DNA of 64,000 nucleotides from Whalleya microplaca (lineage: Eukaryota > Ascomycota > Sordariomycetes > Xylariales > Xylariaceae): positions 62,001-126,000 of the forward strand of contig MU385752.1 in assembly GCA_022497155.1 (NCBI GenBank). Direction: 5' to 3'. The notes beneath the pieces were generated by a model. It had not been told where the DNA came from. It did not search any database and worked only from the letters and a program-made list of their open reading frames with translations. How positions within the stretch are numbered: the first letter of the stretch is position 1; each line of letters opens with the position of its first letter. Made by a program: the position numbers and the translations under genes. This document shows, in pieces, positions 46,030-58,048 of the stretch.

Positions 46030-47747
46030 CTAGAAGCCTTCCATCTTCACGTCGTCATTGTTGTTCACCTTGCCCAGGTTTTTCAGCAGGTAACTCCGCT
46101 TGAAGTACTCGTTGGGGTGGACAATGGTCTCGAGTTGCGCTGATGTCATGATGCCCTCGTCCTTTGCTTTCTTGAGCTCATTCTTGTGGACGTACTCGAA
46201 TACCCTGCATAGAAAGATAACTTGTTAGGCTCATAGACATCCCAACCAGTATTTGCAAGAGGAACGTACCGGTTACAAGCCATGTGGAACTTCTGGTTCT
46301 CCTTGTCTGCCTTCACACCCTGTAGCACTGACCGATCCGCTATGCCCACCCCTTGCAGTAATGCGGTCAGATTCTCTAGATTGAAATGCCGGTACGGACA
46401 CCCGTGGGCCTCGCCGGGACCCGGGGGATGTTCCGTTAAGATCTTCTGACATGAGAACGGCGAGTACCCGCCGCCGCGACGGTTCGAGTCTCCACCGACA
46501 TCACCGTACGCGTGCCGTATGTTGTATTTGTATTCCTTGTTGAAAGTATCGTCCGTAACCTTGTGGAAAGAGCTACGCCAGAAGATGAGGCATTCTTCCA
46601 GGTTTAGGCCGATGCCCTTAAGGAAGAGAGTGTACTGTAGACGACCGTAGTGCTTCAGGTGCGCGTCTCGGCGGAGTGACCGGTGTAGGTTCTGCATACA
46701 GAGCGGGAAATGCGACGACAGCGAGTCGACATTCCGTGCCGATATCTCGGCGCCGGGAATGGCTGAAGAACTGCTGTTGTACGAAGCGTCTGGGGTAGTA
46801 AAATTCTTCGATAGGTGGTCAAGAATTGGTGTAAGTCGGTCGTCTTCATCCAGGCGCGGCAACGCTCGTGATGTAAGCTGGAGGTAGTGCAGTTAATACC
46901 AACACACTTCCTCAGCAAATAGGGGAAGTTCCCACCTCTAGTGCGCGGTCCAGTCTCTGTGTGAATTCGGCCACCACCATGCTCGTCTGCTCCCGCGAAG
47001 GCACATACGCCTTGCCCGCTTTCAAGAACACTCTTCTGCCCTCAACCAAGTCTGGCACACGCTCCCAGTCGACCTTGAACCAATTCTCCTCCTCGGCTCC
47101 CTTTTTTGCACCGCTCGTGGCAAGCAATTCAGAAGCATATTTCGTCCGCTCTTCTTCCGTTAGAGGTTCCCAGTCTAAACTCAGGCTCTGCACGAATGCA
47201 CTGCGCTCGCGTAAGTTCTCATCATCCAGCCGTAGGCGGAAGAGCATAGTCTCGACACGACTAAACCTCCGACGTAGGTCCTCGGTTGACGCGAAGGCGA
47301 GTCGTAGAATGAAGTGGCTGTAGTGATCCTTCTGCCGCTCGGCGGTAAGCTTAGATGAGGCAGACGAGTTGGACTCGAGTGGGAGGTATTTCAGGAGTAA
47401 CGGCTTCATATGGGCAGCCGTTTCGGCGAGGGACTTGTTGCGGAACGAGCATGCTTCTAGCTCGGCGAGGACTGTAACGAGCTGTCTGTCAGCCTTCGCG
47501 TACTAGTACTGCTAGTATAGAGTGAAAGCAAAGAAACAATAGGCAATAATCAGAGCATACTCCGTAATCTGTCAATAGCCCATTGCTCGAACTGCTCGAG
47601 GGTGATATCGGCGGTGGGAGGGGTCTCGTAGAAGTTCAGTCGATGGGGATACTCGATCTCCTTGTATATCGGGTTGGCAAATGGTTGTTTGCGGTGGTCG
47701 ACTATACGTCTTTTGGGGTCAATGCGATTGAAGTCTTGTCGGAGCAT
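46030..47747 (-). CDS. pri2: DNA primase large subunit (Pri2/PRIM2)
   Basis: Regulatory, iron-sulfur subunit of the eukaryotic primase-polymerase alpha complex, needed for RNA primer synthesis in the nucleus. 501 aa, close to the ~500-530 usual length. Exons 47747-47561, 47471-46936, 46877-46270 and 46204-46030. The N-terminus has the conserved YPHRLNFYETPP and EQFEQWAIDRLR. The C-terminal 4Fe-4S domain has its four cysteines in FPLCMQNLH (~300), FSCQKI (~383), HGCPYRH (~400) and HMACNR (~441), with GRLQYTLFLKGIGL between them. Complete and housekeeping. Two ACGCGT boxes upstream fit G1/S control. Confidence 0.96.
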
Positions 47748-48451
47748 CTTGGCGACCGGTCGTATGGATTGTTTACCACCTCGAATGTGAAGGTATCAAG
47801 ATGTCATGTGTACTATGTAGGGGTATAGAGGCTCCTGTCACAGGGCACTTTTGTGGCGACGCGTATTTACTGAGGGAAACGCGTCTGGCTAGAACGCGAG
47901 AATGCCAATTAATACTGGCCAATCAAAAAAGCTCTTTGAAGCCCCACCTATAATTCATTCTCTTATGTAATCTCCCCAAGCCACTTCCAGGGGACTACAG
48001 TTGCACAGCCACACCAGCCTGTTGACCAAGGTTCTTACGTTAGCATGCCTTGGAGACTATATAAAGTCATAACTATGAAAATGTAATATACACATTATCT
48101 ACACATTCTAATCAAAGCACAACATGAATTGGTATTTCATAAACGCTGTAACTCGGTAAATGCTCGGATTATAACCTAGACGTTATAATTTGTTGACTTC
48201 TTCATTCATGTACCTGCATACGGTATCATCCGTAGAGCTCCAACGGGTTGCACAGCCACGACCTAATTGTAGTATAGCCTAACTCGTATTCCGTACATCC
48301 GTACGTATACGACATATAGGTAGGTAGCTATAGCTTTCAATGATGTTCAAAATACACAACGCTTGCAATTCATGCCTTTCATCAATTGGCATTGATAACC
48401 TCTCGAGGTTGTATTGAGTGTGAATAGAAGACAGACCCGCCGTCCATCAAC
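47748..48451. promoter_or_regulatory. Divergent promoter, pri2 (-) / epoxide hydrolase (+)
   Basis: 700 bp. Two MluI cell-cycle boxes, ACGCGT, at 47859-47864 and 47879-47884, 20 bp apart and about 112-137 bp before the pri2 start, plus a related AACGCGAG at 47892. In yeasts such boxes bind MBF (Mbp1/Swi6) and drive DNA-replication genes at G1/S (established); the same role here is inference. Confidence 0.6.
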
Positions 48452-49847
48452 ATGGGATCCAATATCAAACCGTACCAAATCGCCGTCCCGGATGCTACCC
48501 TCGAGAAGCTGAAGGCGAAGCTTTCTCTGGCCACCTTTCCCGGAGAGACGGACTTCTCTAATAATTGGAACTACGGCGCTCCGCTTGATGATGTAAAACG
48601 TCTTGCTAAATACTGGCAGGAGGGGTTTGATTGGCGAAAGACTGAAGCCGAGCTCAACAAGCTGCCGCATTTCAAAACCACCATAGATGTAGAGGGGCAC
48701 GAGGATGCCCTGGGGATCCATTTCATCCACCAGAAGAGCGACAAGCCCAACAGCATCCCGCTCTTGTTCTGCCATGGCTGTGAGTCTGCTCATCTCTGTG
48801 TTATATGAGACTATAGGACCGAGGCATCACGCTTTGATGGGTACTTAGACATAGCTGATACAGCCATCTAGGGCCCGGGAGTTTTATCGAGGTCGTCAAG
48901 ATATTGCCACTCTTAACATCCAGCAGTAAGGACGATGACCCTACTTTCCACGTCGTCGCTCCGTCCTTGCCGAACTACGGTTTCTCGGACCGGACATCCA
49001 AGCCCGGCTTCGAGCTCGCACAATATGCCGAAGTATGCCATAAGCTGATGCTACAGCTTGGCTACGAAAAATATGGTAAATTCGCCGAGATATCCTTAAA
49101 TACGTAACGTTCGTTTTGTCCATCGTTCATTCTCACATATCCTGTGCCATAATAGTCACCCAAGGCGGCGACCTCGGATTCCTCGTCACCCGGATGATGG
49201 GATTGCTGTACCCCAAGCACGTACTCGCCTCGCACGTGAACATGGTGATCACGCCACCGCCCTCGCCGCTGACCTCGCCGCTGCTCGTGCTGCAGCACCT
49301 GCTGGGGCGGTACACGGCGGCGGAGAAGGCCGGGCTGGAGCGCACCAAGTGGTACCGCGACGAGGGCTCGGGTTACAGCAAGATCCAGAGCACCAAGCCG
49401 CACACGCCCGGGTTCGCGCTCGCCGACAGCCCCGTCGCGCTGCTAGCCTGGGTCTACGAGAAGCTGCATGACTGGTCCGACGACTACCCCTGGTCCGACG
49501 ACGAGGTGCTCGCCTGGGTCTCCGTCTACGCTTTCAGCAAAGCCGGACCCGAATCCAGCCTGCGCGTCTACTACGAGCTCACGCACGCGCGCGACGCGGC
49601 CGCCGGCGGCAGCGGCAGCGGCCCCATGTCCGCCGCCTTCAAGTGGACTCCCGTCCCGCTCGGCCGCTCGCAGTTTCCCAAGGACCTGCTCATCGTGCCG
49701 AGCTCGTGGGGCCGCACCCTCGGCCCCGTCGTGTTCGAGAAGTGGCATGAGGAGGGCGGTCACTTCGCCGCGTACGAAACGCCGGAGTTGCTGGTTGGTG
49801 ATCTGAGGGAGATGTTTGGGAAGGGTGGGGTTGTTCTCAAGTTGTAG
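48452..49847 (+). CDS. Microsomal-type epoxide hydrolase (EHN domain, alpha/beta fold)
   Basis: 407 aa, exons 48452-48779, 48872-49075 and 49156-49847. An EHN-type N-terminal domain ([35 protein letters not shown]) packs against an alpha/beta hydrolase core: HGWPGSF oxyanion motif, nucleophile Asp183 in TQGGDLGF, and base His~380 in [10 protein letters not shown]. It hydrates epoxides to diols (established). No membrane anchor is obvious, as in many fungal homologues. The third exon is strikingly GC-rich (NotI-like and GGCAGC runs near 49600) compared with the first two. Cannot say whether it belongs to a pathway. Confidence 0.92.
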
Positions 49848-50624
49848 GATAGCTAATTTAGGAGAAGGAGGATGCAGGATTTCACATCGGTCATCCTACT
49901 CAAAAGTTTATTTCCATCTCTCCCTTTTTGTTTAAATCTGAGCTGCAGATCTTACCGGACAAAAGAACAAAACCTTACTCTGTGGACCTGCCTAGTTAGA
50001 GCGACTTGTGACAATCTCTTGATAGGCCTCTTGGTGTTCCTGAGTGGGAGACCGACGTGGCCTTCAGGAAATAGGTCCACACAATTACATACTTGTCTTG
50101 GTCTTCTACTTTACAACGACCGAGAAGGAACATCTAACATCACGTGGCACTGTTGTCTCAGTTATGATGATACATATCGACTTTAGTCTAAATAGTAAAA
50201 GACGACGTCCATGACAGCTGAACTAGGTGCATCAGAGCACCCTTGACAGAAATGAAAGCAACGCGATCTACTCAGTATATCTAGATCATTTCAATGGCTC
50301 AGTGACAATGGTTTGCGTATAATAATACCTAGCACCAACATGTGGAAAAGGAGAACATAGCCTGAGATATTGTTCCTATGTAGGCATACCAATCTTGGAG
50401 ATGCTGCACATGTACATGCCAGATTGTCTCATGAGTAATAGGACGAATATCCATTGATTTTTATGAAGTCAAAATTTAAGTGTATATAGAGCCCTTGGGG
50501 GATGTTCTATACTATAATACAGCATATGGGTCGCCCAACCTCCTATATTCTATCAAGCCAAACAACATAACTCCATTGCAGCGCAATCCACGAACAAGGA
50601 TGACAAGCCAATCGCGCACTCAAA
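49848..50624. other. Intergenic region
   Basis: About 780 bp holding the terminators of two converging genes. No coding signal with support. Confidence 0.45.
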
Positions 50625-51202
50625 TCAGTAGAACGTCGGCGCGTCGTCATTATCAGCCGGATTCACAACGGGCCTAATAGCCAAGGACTCCCGAGCCTCC
50701 TCGCCCTCCTTTTTCGTCGGGAGCCGCACTCCGAGGATACGCCTGTACTCTTCCAGCCCGCTCGTCGACGTGCACTTGTTCTTCTTCGTCGCGCACCAGT
50801 CCGTGCACTTCTCGTACTGCATCAGCACCGTCATGGTCGACAGCCCTCGCATCGTTGTCTTGCACTCCGACATGCACGCGATGCAATCGTTGGGCATGAA
50901 CAATACTTGACGGGGCGGCATTTTTGCCCATGTGGGACTCGTATCTTCATGCTCTTTCCCTAAGTCAGGTCGTCAGTTTCGGTTGCAAGGATGGTGAGGG
51001 AATTGGGCTTGATGCGGGAGATAGTCTTACCTTCCCTCGGATGCTCTTCTGTATGGCCTGCCTGGACGTGGCTCGCGCCAGCACCGATGTCACGACGTTG
51101 TGCGCGGCTTTCAAGCAAACCGCTGTCGGCAGGAATCGCCCCTGCCTGTACAGAAACAGCCAGGAGAATGCTGAAGAGGACTGCGGATGGTCGAAGATGC
51201 AT
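50625..51202 (-). CDS. Small secreted cysteine-rich protein
   Basis: 168 aa from exons 51202-51031 and 50959-50625. Signal peptide MHLRPSAVLFSILLAVSVQA. After a His/Glu-rich spacer the mature part has six cysteines grouped as two triplets, C-x2-C-x3-C (NDCIACMSEC) and C-x3-C-x6-C-type (EKCTDWC and NKC), joined by a hydrophobic helix-like stretch. No known family comes to mind. Such proteins include effectors, defence peptides and cell-wall proteins; which one is unknown. The reading frame was chosen because it is the only one that keeps both exons open and the cysteines paired. Confidence 0.7.
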
Positions 51203-51889
51203 CGTGTAGATGTGGCTAGGCTGTGGTTAGAGCCGAGTCTTGAAGCAGGGAGTCAACAACGTTTGGAAACCCAGTGTCAGAGACTCTATTTATAACATAC
51301 TTTATAAGAGGCTACAATGAATCTATATTGGGGGCCAGCACCTCAATTCTTTTCGGGTCCATGTGATTACCAATATTTTAAAGTTTTAGTCACAAGAAGA
51401 CATACCATCAAATATTCAACTAGTTATTTATTGGCGCAAGGTAGTTATAAACGGTCTTGAGGCCCCCTATCACCTCATAGCGATTAAGTAATAACTCGGG
51501 ATTTCCCAGCTCCACCGAGACTTATTTGTGGCCAGCAAGCTAAAAGGGGGACGGATTGACGTCGAATTTAGCTTCTTTCTCGAATCCTAAATCCTTCCAA
51601 GATGGAATTTTGCCTTTCTGCGTGCTCAATTCCATCCCATGATAGATGCCTAGCGCAGCTCATAAAAGCACCCATCCGTCTATAAATTGATGGTAATGGT
51701 AGATCCGGATGGTTCGTTTCTCCGTCTTGATTGGATCACTACATGTGGTGTGGCAGTGGGAAGGTAATGAACTTGGTAGGATACAAGATCTTAATCCTAC
51801 ATCTGAGATTGAGTCCTATCCAATGCTATAGGCTATGCAATATCACTGCTGTAATATTACCAGCTATAGTGAGAGGTACCACTAAGCAA
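51203..51889. other. Intergenic region
   Basis: About 690 bp, includes the promoter of the secreted protein. No gene seen. Confidence 0.4.
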
Positions 51890-53294
51890 CGAATTTTCTT
51901 AGCGACTGAGACTATTTCAATAGGGGACTTACGTTGCCGGCTGCTTCTTCGTCTATCGTGTGGCGGCCACTTCAGGCTTCTTCGTCCATGGATGGGACTT
52001 TCAGGTCAGCAACCTATCGTGGTTCTACCTAGGTACTATGGGGGTTTCTTGACACTCTGACCCAGCGTGAATGGTCCGCTCACTGGATATCAACTACAGA
52101 ATCTCTTCCTAGGCACCCTAATGTATCTAGCTACCATGATTTTCTTGAAGACCGCCATTCTTCTGGAATGGGCTCGCATCTTTGGTCCAGGTAGTCACAA
52201 AACCTTTCGCTGGACATGCTATATTGTAGCAGGGTTCAACTCGATCTACTATATCATCAACATCATTCTCGAGTGCACCTCGTGTACCCCACGAGCATAC
52301 TACTGGGACAAGACAATCTCTGGTGGCCACTGTTTAGACGCGGCCATTCTCGGCCTGACCTCGGCGATCATCAACCTTCTTTTCAATCTTGCGATTCTTC
52401 TCCTACCGCAAGGGACCATCTGGCGCCTAGATATGTCCCCGAGAAAGAGAGTTGGAGTTTCTGTGGTCTTCATCATAGGTCTCTTGTAGGATCGCCGTTT
52501 CCATATGCTCCCTTACTTTCTAGAATCTAAGCAGCCACTAATGCGTGCCATGTTGTAGAGGCTGTATTTATGCGGCAGTCCGAATAGTCTTTGGAATCGC
52601 GTATGTTTCGAGTGACGATTACACATATGAGCTGTCCAAGCAGTCGATTGTGACAAGGGCTGTAATCAGGGCTTGGAATATATCAATTCAGCTAATAATT
52701 CTCTAGGGCCTCTGAGGGTGCTTATAGTTCTAAGTTTCAATCTGAGTCTAAGGGTCGGCGACAGGTCCTTTATAGACCTGCTGCCGCAATACGCATTCCT
52801 GGTACGTATCTAGTCTGTTGCCGACGTAGCCGCCGTCTGGTGATTATACCTTTTGTTAGGCAGTCATATATTCCAACGGTATCGAATAACATCCAACAGC
52901 ACCCAATATATGTACTCGTGTAGCATTCCTGCATCTCGTATAGCTTATAACAGGTCTTGGCTCCAATGGCCGTGTGACATCGATATTGTGTACTGCCGAG
53001 GTGGCTGCTGGCTTCTTAGTGTTCTGTGCGCCTGCTGCTCCGAAGCCTATTACGTTCTTGGCACAGCATGCGGGAGAATCGGTGTATCGCCTCGTGCGTG
53101 CAAACTTAGGCAGTGGCCAAAGGTCGGCGGCACTGACAGGAATAGAGTCGGGGACCACGTCGCATTCAGGTGCCCTCGGGTCCCTCTTCTCTCGAAGGAA
53201 ATCAAGGCCAAACCTGTACAACCAATATAACGAGATCAGCGAGCAGCGGCCTATACTGTATGCCTCCGAGAAAACTCAGCTAGACCAAGAGTAG
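51890..53294 (+). pseudogene. Decayed Pth11-like/rhodopsin-domain integral membrane protein
   Basis: Best-preserved part at 52067-52489 with MIFLKTAILLEWARIF, FNSIYYIINIILECT and SPRKRVGVSVVFIIG, the heart of the fungal rhodopsin (Pth11-related) fold. Upstream, VAATSGFFVHGWDFQ continues the family but then meets a TGA where Trp is expected and shifts frame before 52067. Downstream, an intron-like gap leads to YAAVRIVFGIAYVSSDD, then about 300 bp of unrelated sequence before AEVAAGFLVFCAPAAPKP and a hydrophilic tail. The stop, frameshift and insertion argue for a pseudogene; unusual splicing could rescue parts of it. Confidence 0.65.
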
Positions 53295-53457
53295 AGACTC
53301 AAACTTGAGAAACTAGCAACGGCTGCAAATGCCGCCACTACATTGGTAGCTATATCGGCGAACAGGTTATCTGCCAATAACAACGATGCGACGATGCGCC
53401 TCAAACGTAATTATAATTGAAAATATAGTTTCAGGAAAGACATATGAATATATATTA

Positions 53458-53590
53458 TTGAAATAAACCGCGGTTATAAGTAACATAGTAGTGACTATGA
53501 GGGAAGTATAATCATCGCAGTTTAAAGGAGGGAGGTCTCATATATAAGCCACTGCTTGTGAGGCCTCTTAGCCGCTTAGATTATTAGCTG
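53458..53590 (+). repeat. LTR-like repeat, copy C
   Basis: Diverged copy with TGAAATAAACCGCGGTTA, GAGGGAAGTATAATCATC, GGAGGGAGG and TATATAAGCCACTGCTTG in copy A order. More substituted than A and B. Confidence 0.55.
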
Positions 53591-53954
53591 TGACACCTCA
53601 AGGAAGGAGGTGGCGCATCTGAGTAATACCTATTAATGAACTTTTATCCATTAATTTATTATTCGATAACAAAAGGCGTAGCCTATCAAGCGTGCGGTTT
53701 CTCGGTGTCATTACTGCCTTTTATCGCTATGAGATACTTGGCATCTCTAGGTAAGGGATTGTAAATCATCATTCGTTCCTAGCATTCAAGAATTATATAC
53801 CCTGAGCTTTTCATTCGGTTCATATCATAATCCCATAAAATCAATGTCCTATATAGGAACATTCGGTAGATTAATCTCGCAATCGATAAAACGTGTAAGG
53901 TAAACATTGATGAGCTATGGCTCATGATGATGAATATCAAACCAAATAGTTTTA

Positions 53955-54465
53955 CTAGCGTTGGCTATTTCGCCTCCTCACGCCCAAAGGGCGTTGCGCT
54001 TTAATTAGTAAAGATCCCTAGTAATTCGTAACACTAGTCGATACAACCGTTTTATTAGTAATCTGCTAATAGACTCATGTAGCTTTAGGTAATTAAATAT
54101 TACCTGTTACTTCAATTTGTTTCGGCCTGCTAATCTCTTAAGCAAAATGCCGATCGATAACTATAGGCTACTTATACCTGCTAAGACTGCTATAACTATA
54201 GCGGTTTTTATCTACTAAATCCCCTATAGTTATAGGAGATACTACTAACACTATTATCTGGAGTTTTACTTTTTATAATAGTTAAATGCTAGATTATCGT
54301 AATATTGAGATTATTTACAGTATATAAGCTACTTCTATTCGTGTGTGATCTACACCAAAGTCTAAGTAGCTTAAAACCCCCAGTTATTTTCCCAATTACT
54401 AGGGACTTTTCCTAATTAAAGACCAACGCCCTTTGGGCGTGAGGAGGCGAAATAGCCAACGCTAG
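53955..54465. mobile_element. 511-bp MITE with 72-bp terminal inverted repeats and TA target duplication
   Basis: Left TIR 53955-54026 starts CTAGCGTTGGCTATTTCGCC; right TIR 54394-54465 is its reverse complement with about five mismatches in 72 bp. TA flanks both ends (53953-53954, 54466-54467). Each TIR contains a perfect CGCCCAAAGGGCG hairpin. The ~370-bp interior is AT-rich and carries no transposase. A TA duplication fits a non-autonomous Tc1/mariner-type (pogo/Fot1-like) element. Confidence 0.88.
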
Positions 54466-54692
54466 TAAGAGATACCAATCTGTCCCTGTCGTCCAAATAA
54501 AAGAGATACAAAGATGTGAACTCAAACCTGCATGCTGGCTGACAAAACCTGATAGCTGCGTAGAATTCTAGGACTGTATTGTGTAAAGCAGTAGTATGCT
54601 AAATTCTAAACAGCACAGCAAATTTTATGTGCGAACATGAGTTACTGGTGACCAATAATCGGGCTGTTGGAAGCAGGATTCCCCGATGGTAA

Positions 54693-56227
54693 TCAAACCT
54701 CTTCTCTATCCGAAGCCGTAGAAGCTGGTACATGTTCTACGTCCACAGTTCTTAGGACCCTCAAGCCGTCTGGGTTTTGGTTATCCAGTTTGTGTTTCTG
54801 ATCTGGTCCCTCGATATTAGTCATAGCTCCACTTTTAAGTAGCCAAGTATCGCTCATCTCAATATAACCAGTCATGTTTCTGAGGCGGTTCTGTTTAGGA
54901 AGTTCCTGGCGCCCTGTCCGCGGTCGATTGGGGTTCAACATGGATTTTGCTAGATTAGAGCGGCTGCCCCCGCTGTGGCTGCCTTTCAGCGTTGATCGGA
55001 GACTTCTGAAGATGCGTGAATCGATGACGTGTACGCGCATGAATTTGGAGAAGGCCGTAGTTGAGCAAACAATGAGTGCCACGTTCATCTCGACAAGGCT
55101 ACAATGAGAGGTTCACTGCGATTAGAATTTTTCTGGTATGATTCAACAGACAGAAGAGGCAATGGGTCACCAACTTGCAGTTCATTAGGACACCAGTGTT
55201 GTACGTAGTATCTGGGCTGGGGCTTTGGATTGATTTCACTCTGTAAACTAGAGACACAAGACTGGCGACTACACCCCTGAAGAAATACGTTAGCTTGGAG
55301 GAATAGATAGGGAGTTGACGTGTCATCATCTCTTACAGTAAGCCGACGAAGAATAATGCCATTAGTTGTATCTTTCTCTTATTTGATAGATTAAGCCTGT
55401 AGATGATAGGCAACGGCAAGATGAAGATGTATATGTCAAGTATGGTACCCACTGTCGCTTGAGCGACTGCCCAATAAAGGGGGAAAATGATTGTACCGAC
55501 CACCTGGGCCATGAGTTCATCCCACGTCTGACCGGCATGCGGAGCTGCAAAATATGACGAGAGGATTATGCTTAATCCATACAAAATGAAGGTAAAGCCT
55601 ATACCAATCCATATTGCTGTACGCATTGGGCGGGAAATGGTGAAAAGCTGGTAGAAGAGCATCAAGGTAGCTGTTTTGGCGAAGAAAAGACTGAAGATGC
55701 TCAGAAGCTGCCAAAGGTATGATACCTAACGGGGTAGAAATCATTGTTAACAAGACTGTCGATCAAAAGCGTAACTATTTCTTACCAGCTCGAATTGACC
55801 AGTAAACCAGCAAAGGGGAAAGTTCCAGAGGTGTCGAAAATATTTGACAACTAAGCAGTAGCCGTCAATTTATCAATCGATATGTTATGGGATATGACAT
55901 ACAAACAATATTTGCAACAGCTTGTGCGATATTTGCCAGAATAGCCAAAAAAACAAATACTAAATAAATGATTGATTTTAGTGCCGTTTATTATGATGTA
56001 GTGACAGCAATGTACATACAGTCGCTTAGTCCCAGCTTCTTATGATTGGCGTACAATCTACCCAGGCCAATAAATACCGCGATGGTTGTCAGGATGACAC
56101 CTAGAGAGATTGTAAGAGATCGCAGGCCCGGATCGTTGAAATTAGTCACCCCACCAGGCGGTGGATTACCGGCTGGTATTTGGCAAAGATCCGTTCCCGG
56201 AGGAAATAAGAAAGCAAGGGAACCCAT
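54693..56227 (-). CDS. Rhodopsin-domain (Pth11-related) integral membrane protein
   Basis: 398 aa in six exons: 56227-56020, 55959-55903, 55850-55786, 55725-55337, 55276-55205 and 55098-54693; all phases match. The N-terminus is outside (FPPGTDLCQIPAGNPPPGG), followed by seven helices including GLRSLTISLGVILTTIAVF, the conserved RHLWNFPLCWFTGQFEL loop, YLWQLLSIFSLFFAKTATL, PLYWAVAQATVGTILDIYI and LVEMNVALIVCSTTAF, then a ~110-residue basic/hydrophilic cytosolic tail. Members are fungal GPCR-like proteins of mostly unknown ligand; PTH11 senses host surface cues in Magnaporthe (established for that protein only). Looks intact, unlike its neighbour at 51.9-53.3 kb. Confidence 0.85.
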
Positions 56228-57760
56228 TGCGAGTGCCTGTTCCGGTATCACAAAGTGGAAGTTTCAAGGCAGGTAGCGTTGGGAATCTATAGTCCAATGT
56301 GAAGTGAAGATTTAGAACTGCTACAGTAGCTTGAGATATCAAAGCAAAGGATGAGCAACTGTAGTGATAAATATGACGGTTATAGAATACAAGCAATAAC
56401 ATAGGTACTTGAAGGCTCTTTTGAAGTGTCGGCTCACATCAACAAGCAGAAAACAACCGAACTTCGAGAAAAGTATGTCTATGCAATATGCAATTACGAT
56501 TAAACTTGTTTTCACCCGCTTCAGAGATACTGTGCATTCCTGTGTTGAATCTCGTTATAGGTAGGTTGCAATTCTAATACCGAGACTCCCTCACTAACAT
56601 GGAGGGTAGCATCAAGCTTCCTGTTGGCTGTGGAATAATGTATGTTGTTTAATACATGGCGTGGTATATACTCCAATTTCTTCGGTTCTGTTTTGTAGCT
56701 AAATCGAGATTGTGCCCTTCTCTTTGTAGGCAGGCTGAACTTCTAAAAACATTCATGAATTCCATTCGTAGAGATAATGTCCCTCCACTCTTAGTCCGTC
56801 TTCAAGTTCGATCAATGAAATTCCTAGACCAATGGGTTGATAAAGTCATCCACCGCGTTGTGTAAGCGCTGTAGCCGAACAACTTGTTGGCTCGTTGATA
56901 CATATAGGATGGCACCCAAGCCCTTCACTCTGTGGTGTGCTGATCATCTGGGAGCCACCTCTGCAAGGCTGCGGCAAAGATTGGAGGACAATCGTGAACT
57001 TCCTTGTGTGGTTCCTGTCTAGGACGGCGCTACTATCTTACTTGCCAACGAGGTACAGTTCAGGATAGACATGCATAATAGTCCTCTCGACATTGATCTA
57101 CAATATGGCATGAGGAAGCATATGTTGGCACTCTAAGCCAAATATGCAGCCACGAATTGTATGTACAAACAAAAGCGATGTTAGCTAAAGCTACTACTTT
57201 GTGTCTATCTGTGCTAATCTAAGCCCAATAGATGACTCTCCTAAGTGACCTATAAAGTATAAACCTCCAAATCGAAGCGAGACTGGGCTAGCCGGGAACC
57301 TGTCCAGCATTGCTCGTAATTGCACGTGATTTGGCAGATGGAGGGCTGTTTCATTTCTAAGCCTTACAACATAAATTAAAAAATTCCACCACTTGGTGGT
57401 CGCAACCTATGCCGGTAGAAGCCAGCCTCGATATGGTTGTTAGGAGTGGGTACCTAGATCTCGACGGTTACATCCGCACATACCTCGGGGAAAGGTACCG
57501 GGTACTTACTATAGTCTGGCGTATGAAAGGTACAGAAAAGGCGGGTGCGACATGCACTGTGGAGATATTTGAGAGCCAACAAGCCTTGGAGGGACATCTA
57601 GACTTTTACAACCTACATACCTAAAATACGGGCTTAACCCGTGCTAATATGAAATGCTGCGCAACATCACTACTTTGTGTTATGATAAGATTCCCCAGTT
57701 TGACCTCTATTATGTGGCTAGTTGTCAGCCCTCAGTAGGCTAAATAGCAGTTGAAGACAC
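56228..57760. other. Intergenic region with protein-like remnants
   Basis: About 1.5 kb. Plus-strand pieces at about 56730-56865 (RLQVRSMKFLDQWVDKVI) and 56900-57050 (KPFTLWCADHLGATSARLR) look like parts of one decayed protein in different frames, and a 71-codon frame lies at 57409-57624. I recognise none of them. Confidence 0.35.
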
Positions 57761-58048
57761 TCACCTACCGCCACACGGCATAGCATCACAAGTTCCGTAT
57801 TCCGTTTGCTCCGCGTCGCTCGATACAGGCCTCCACAGACTGGCAGCTAGTTCTACTATTCGATGGAATAAAGGGCGAGTCGTGCTCAATCGGAAGAAAA
57901 TGACAATGCTGAATCCCAAACACGCCACGAAGATGGGTGCCTTTTGAGTCCCTGGCCAATGGACATATGCCAGTACGGCCAGTCTAAGGATGATGGTGTA
58001 AAAAATATAAAAGTGGAAGGCTGCTTGAAGATATTGAAAGATACCCAT
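57761..58048 (-). CDS. Short hypothetical membrane protein or fragment
   Basis: 95 aa, MGIFQYLQAAFHFYIFYTI start, with two or three hydrophobic helices and a polar C-tail. No known family recognised. It may be complete, the first exon of a longer gene (a GGTGAG donor-like sequence sits at its end), or a remnant. Confidence 0.3.
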   Translation of the reverse strand: MGIFQYLQAAFHFYIFYTIILRLAVLAYVHWPGTQKAPIFVACLGFSIVIFFRLSTTRPLFHRIVELAASLWRPVSSDAEQTEYGTCDAMPCGGR

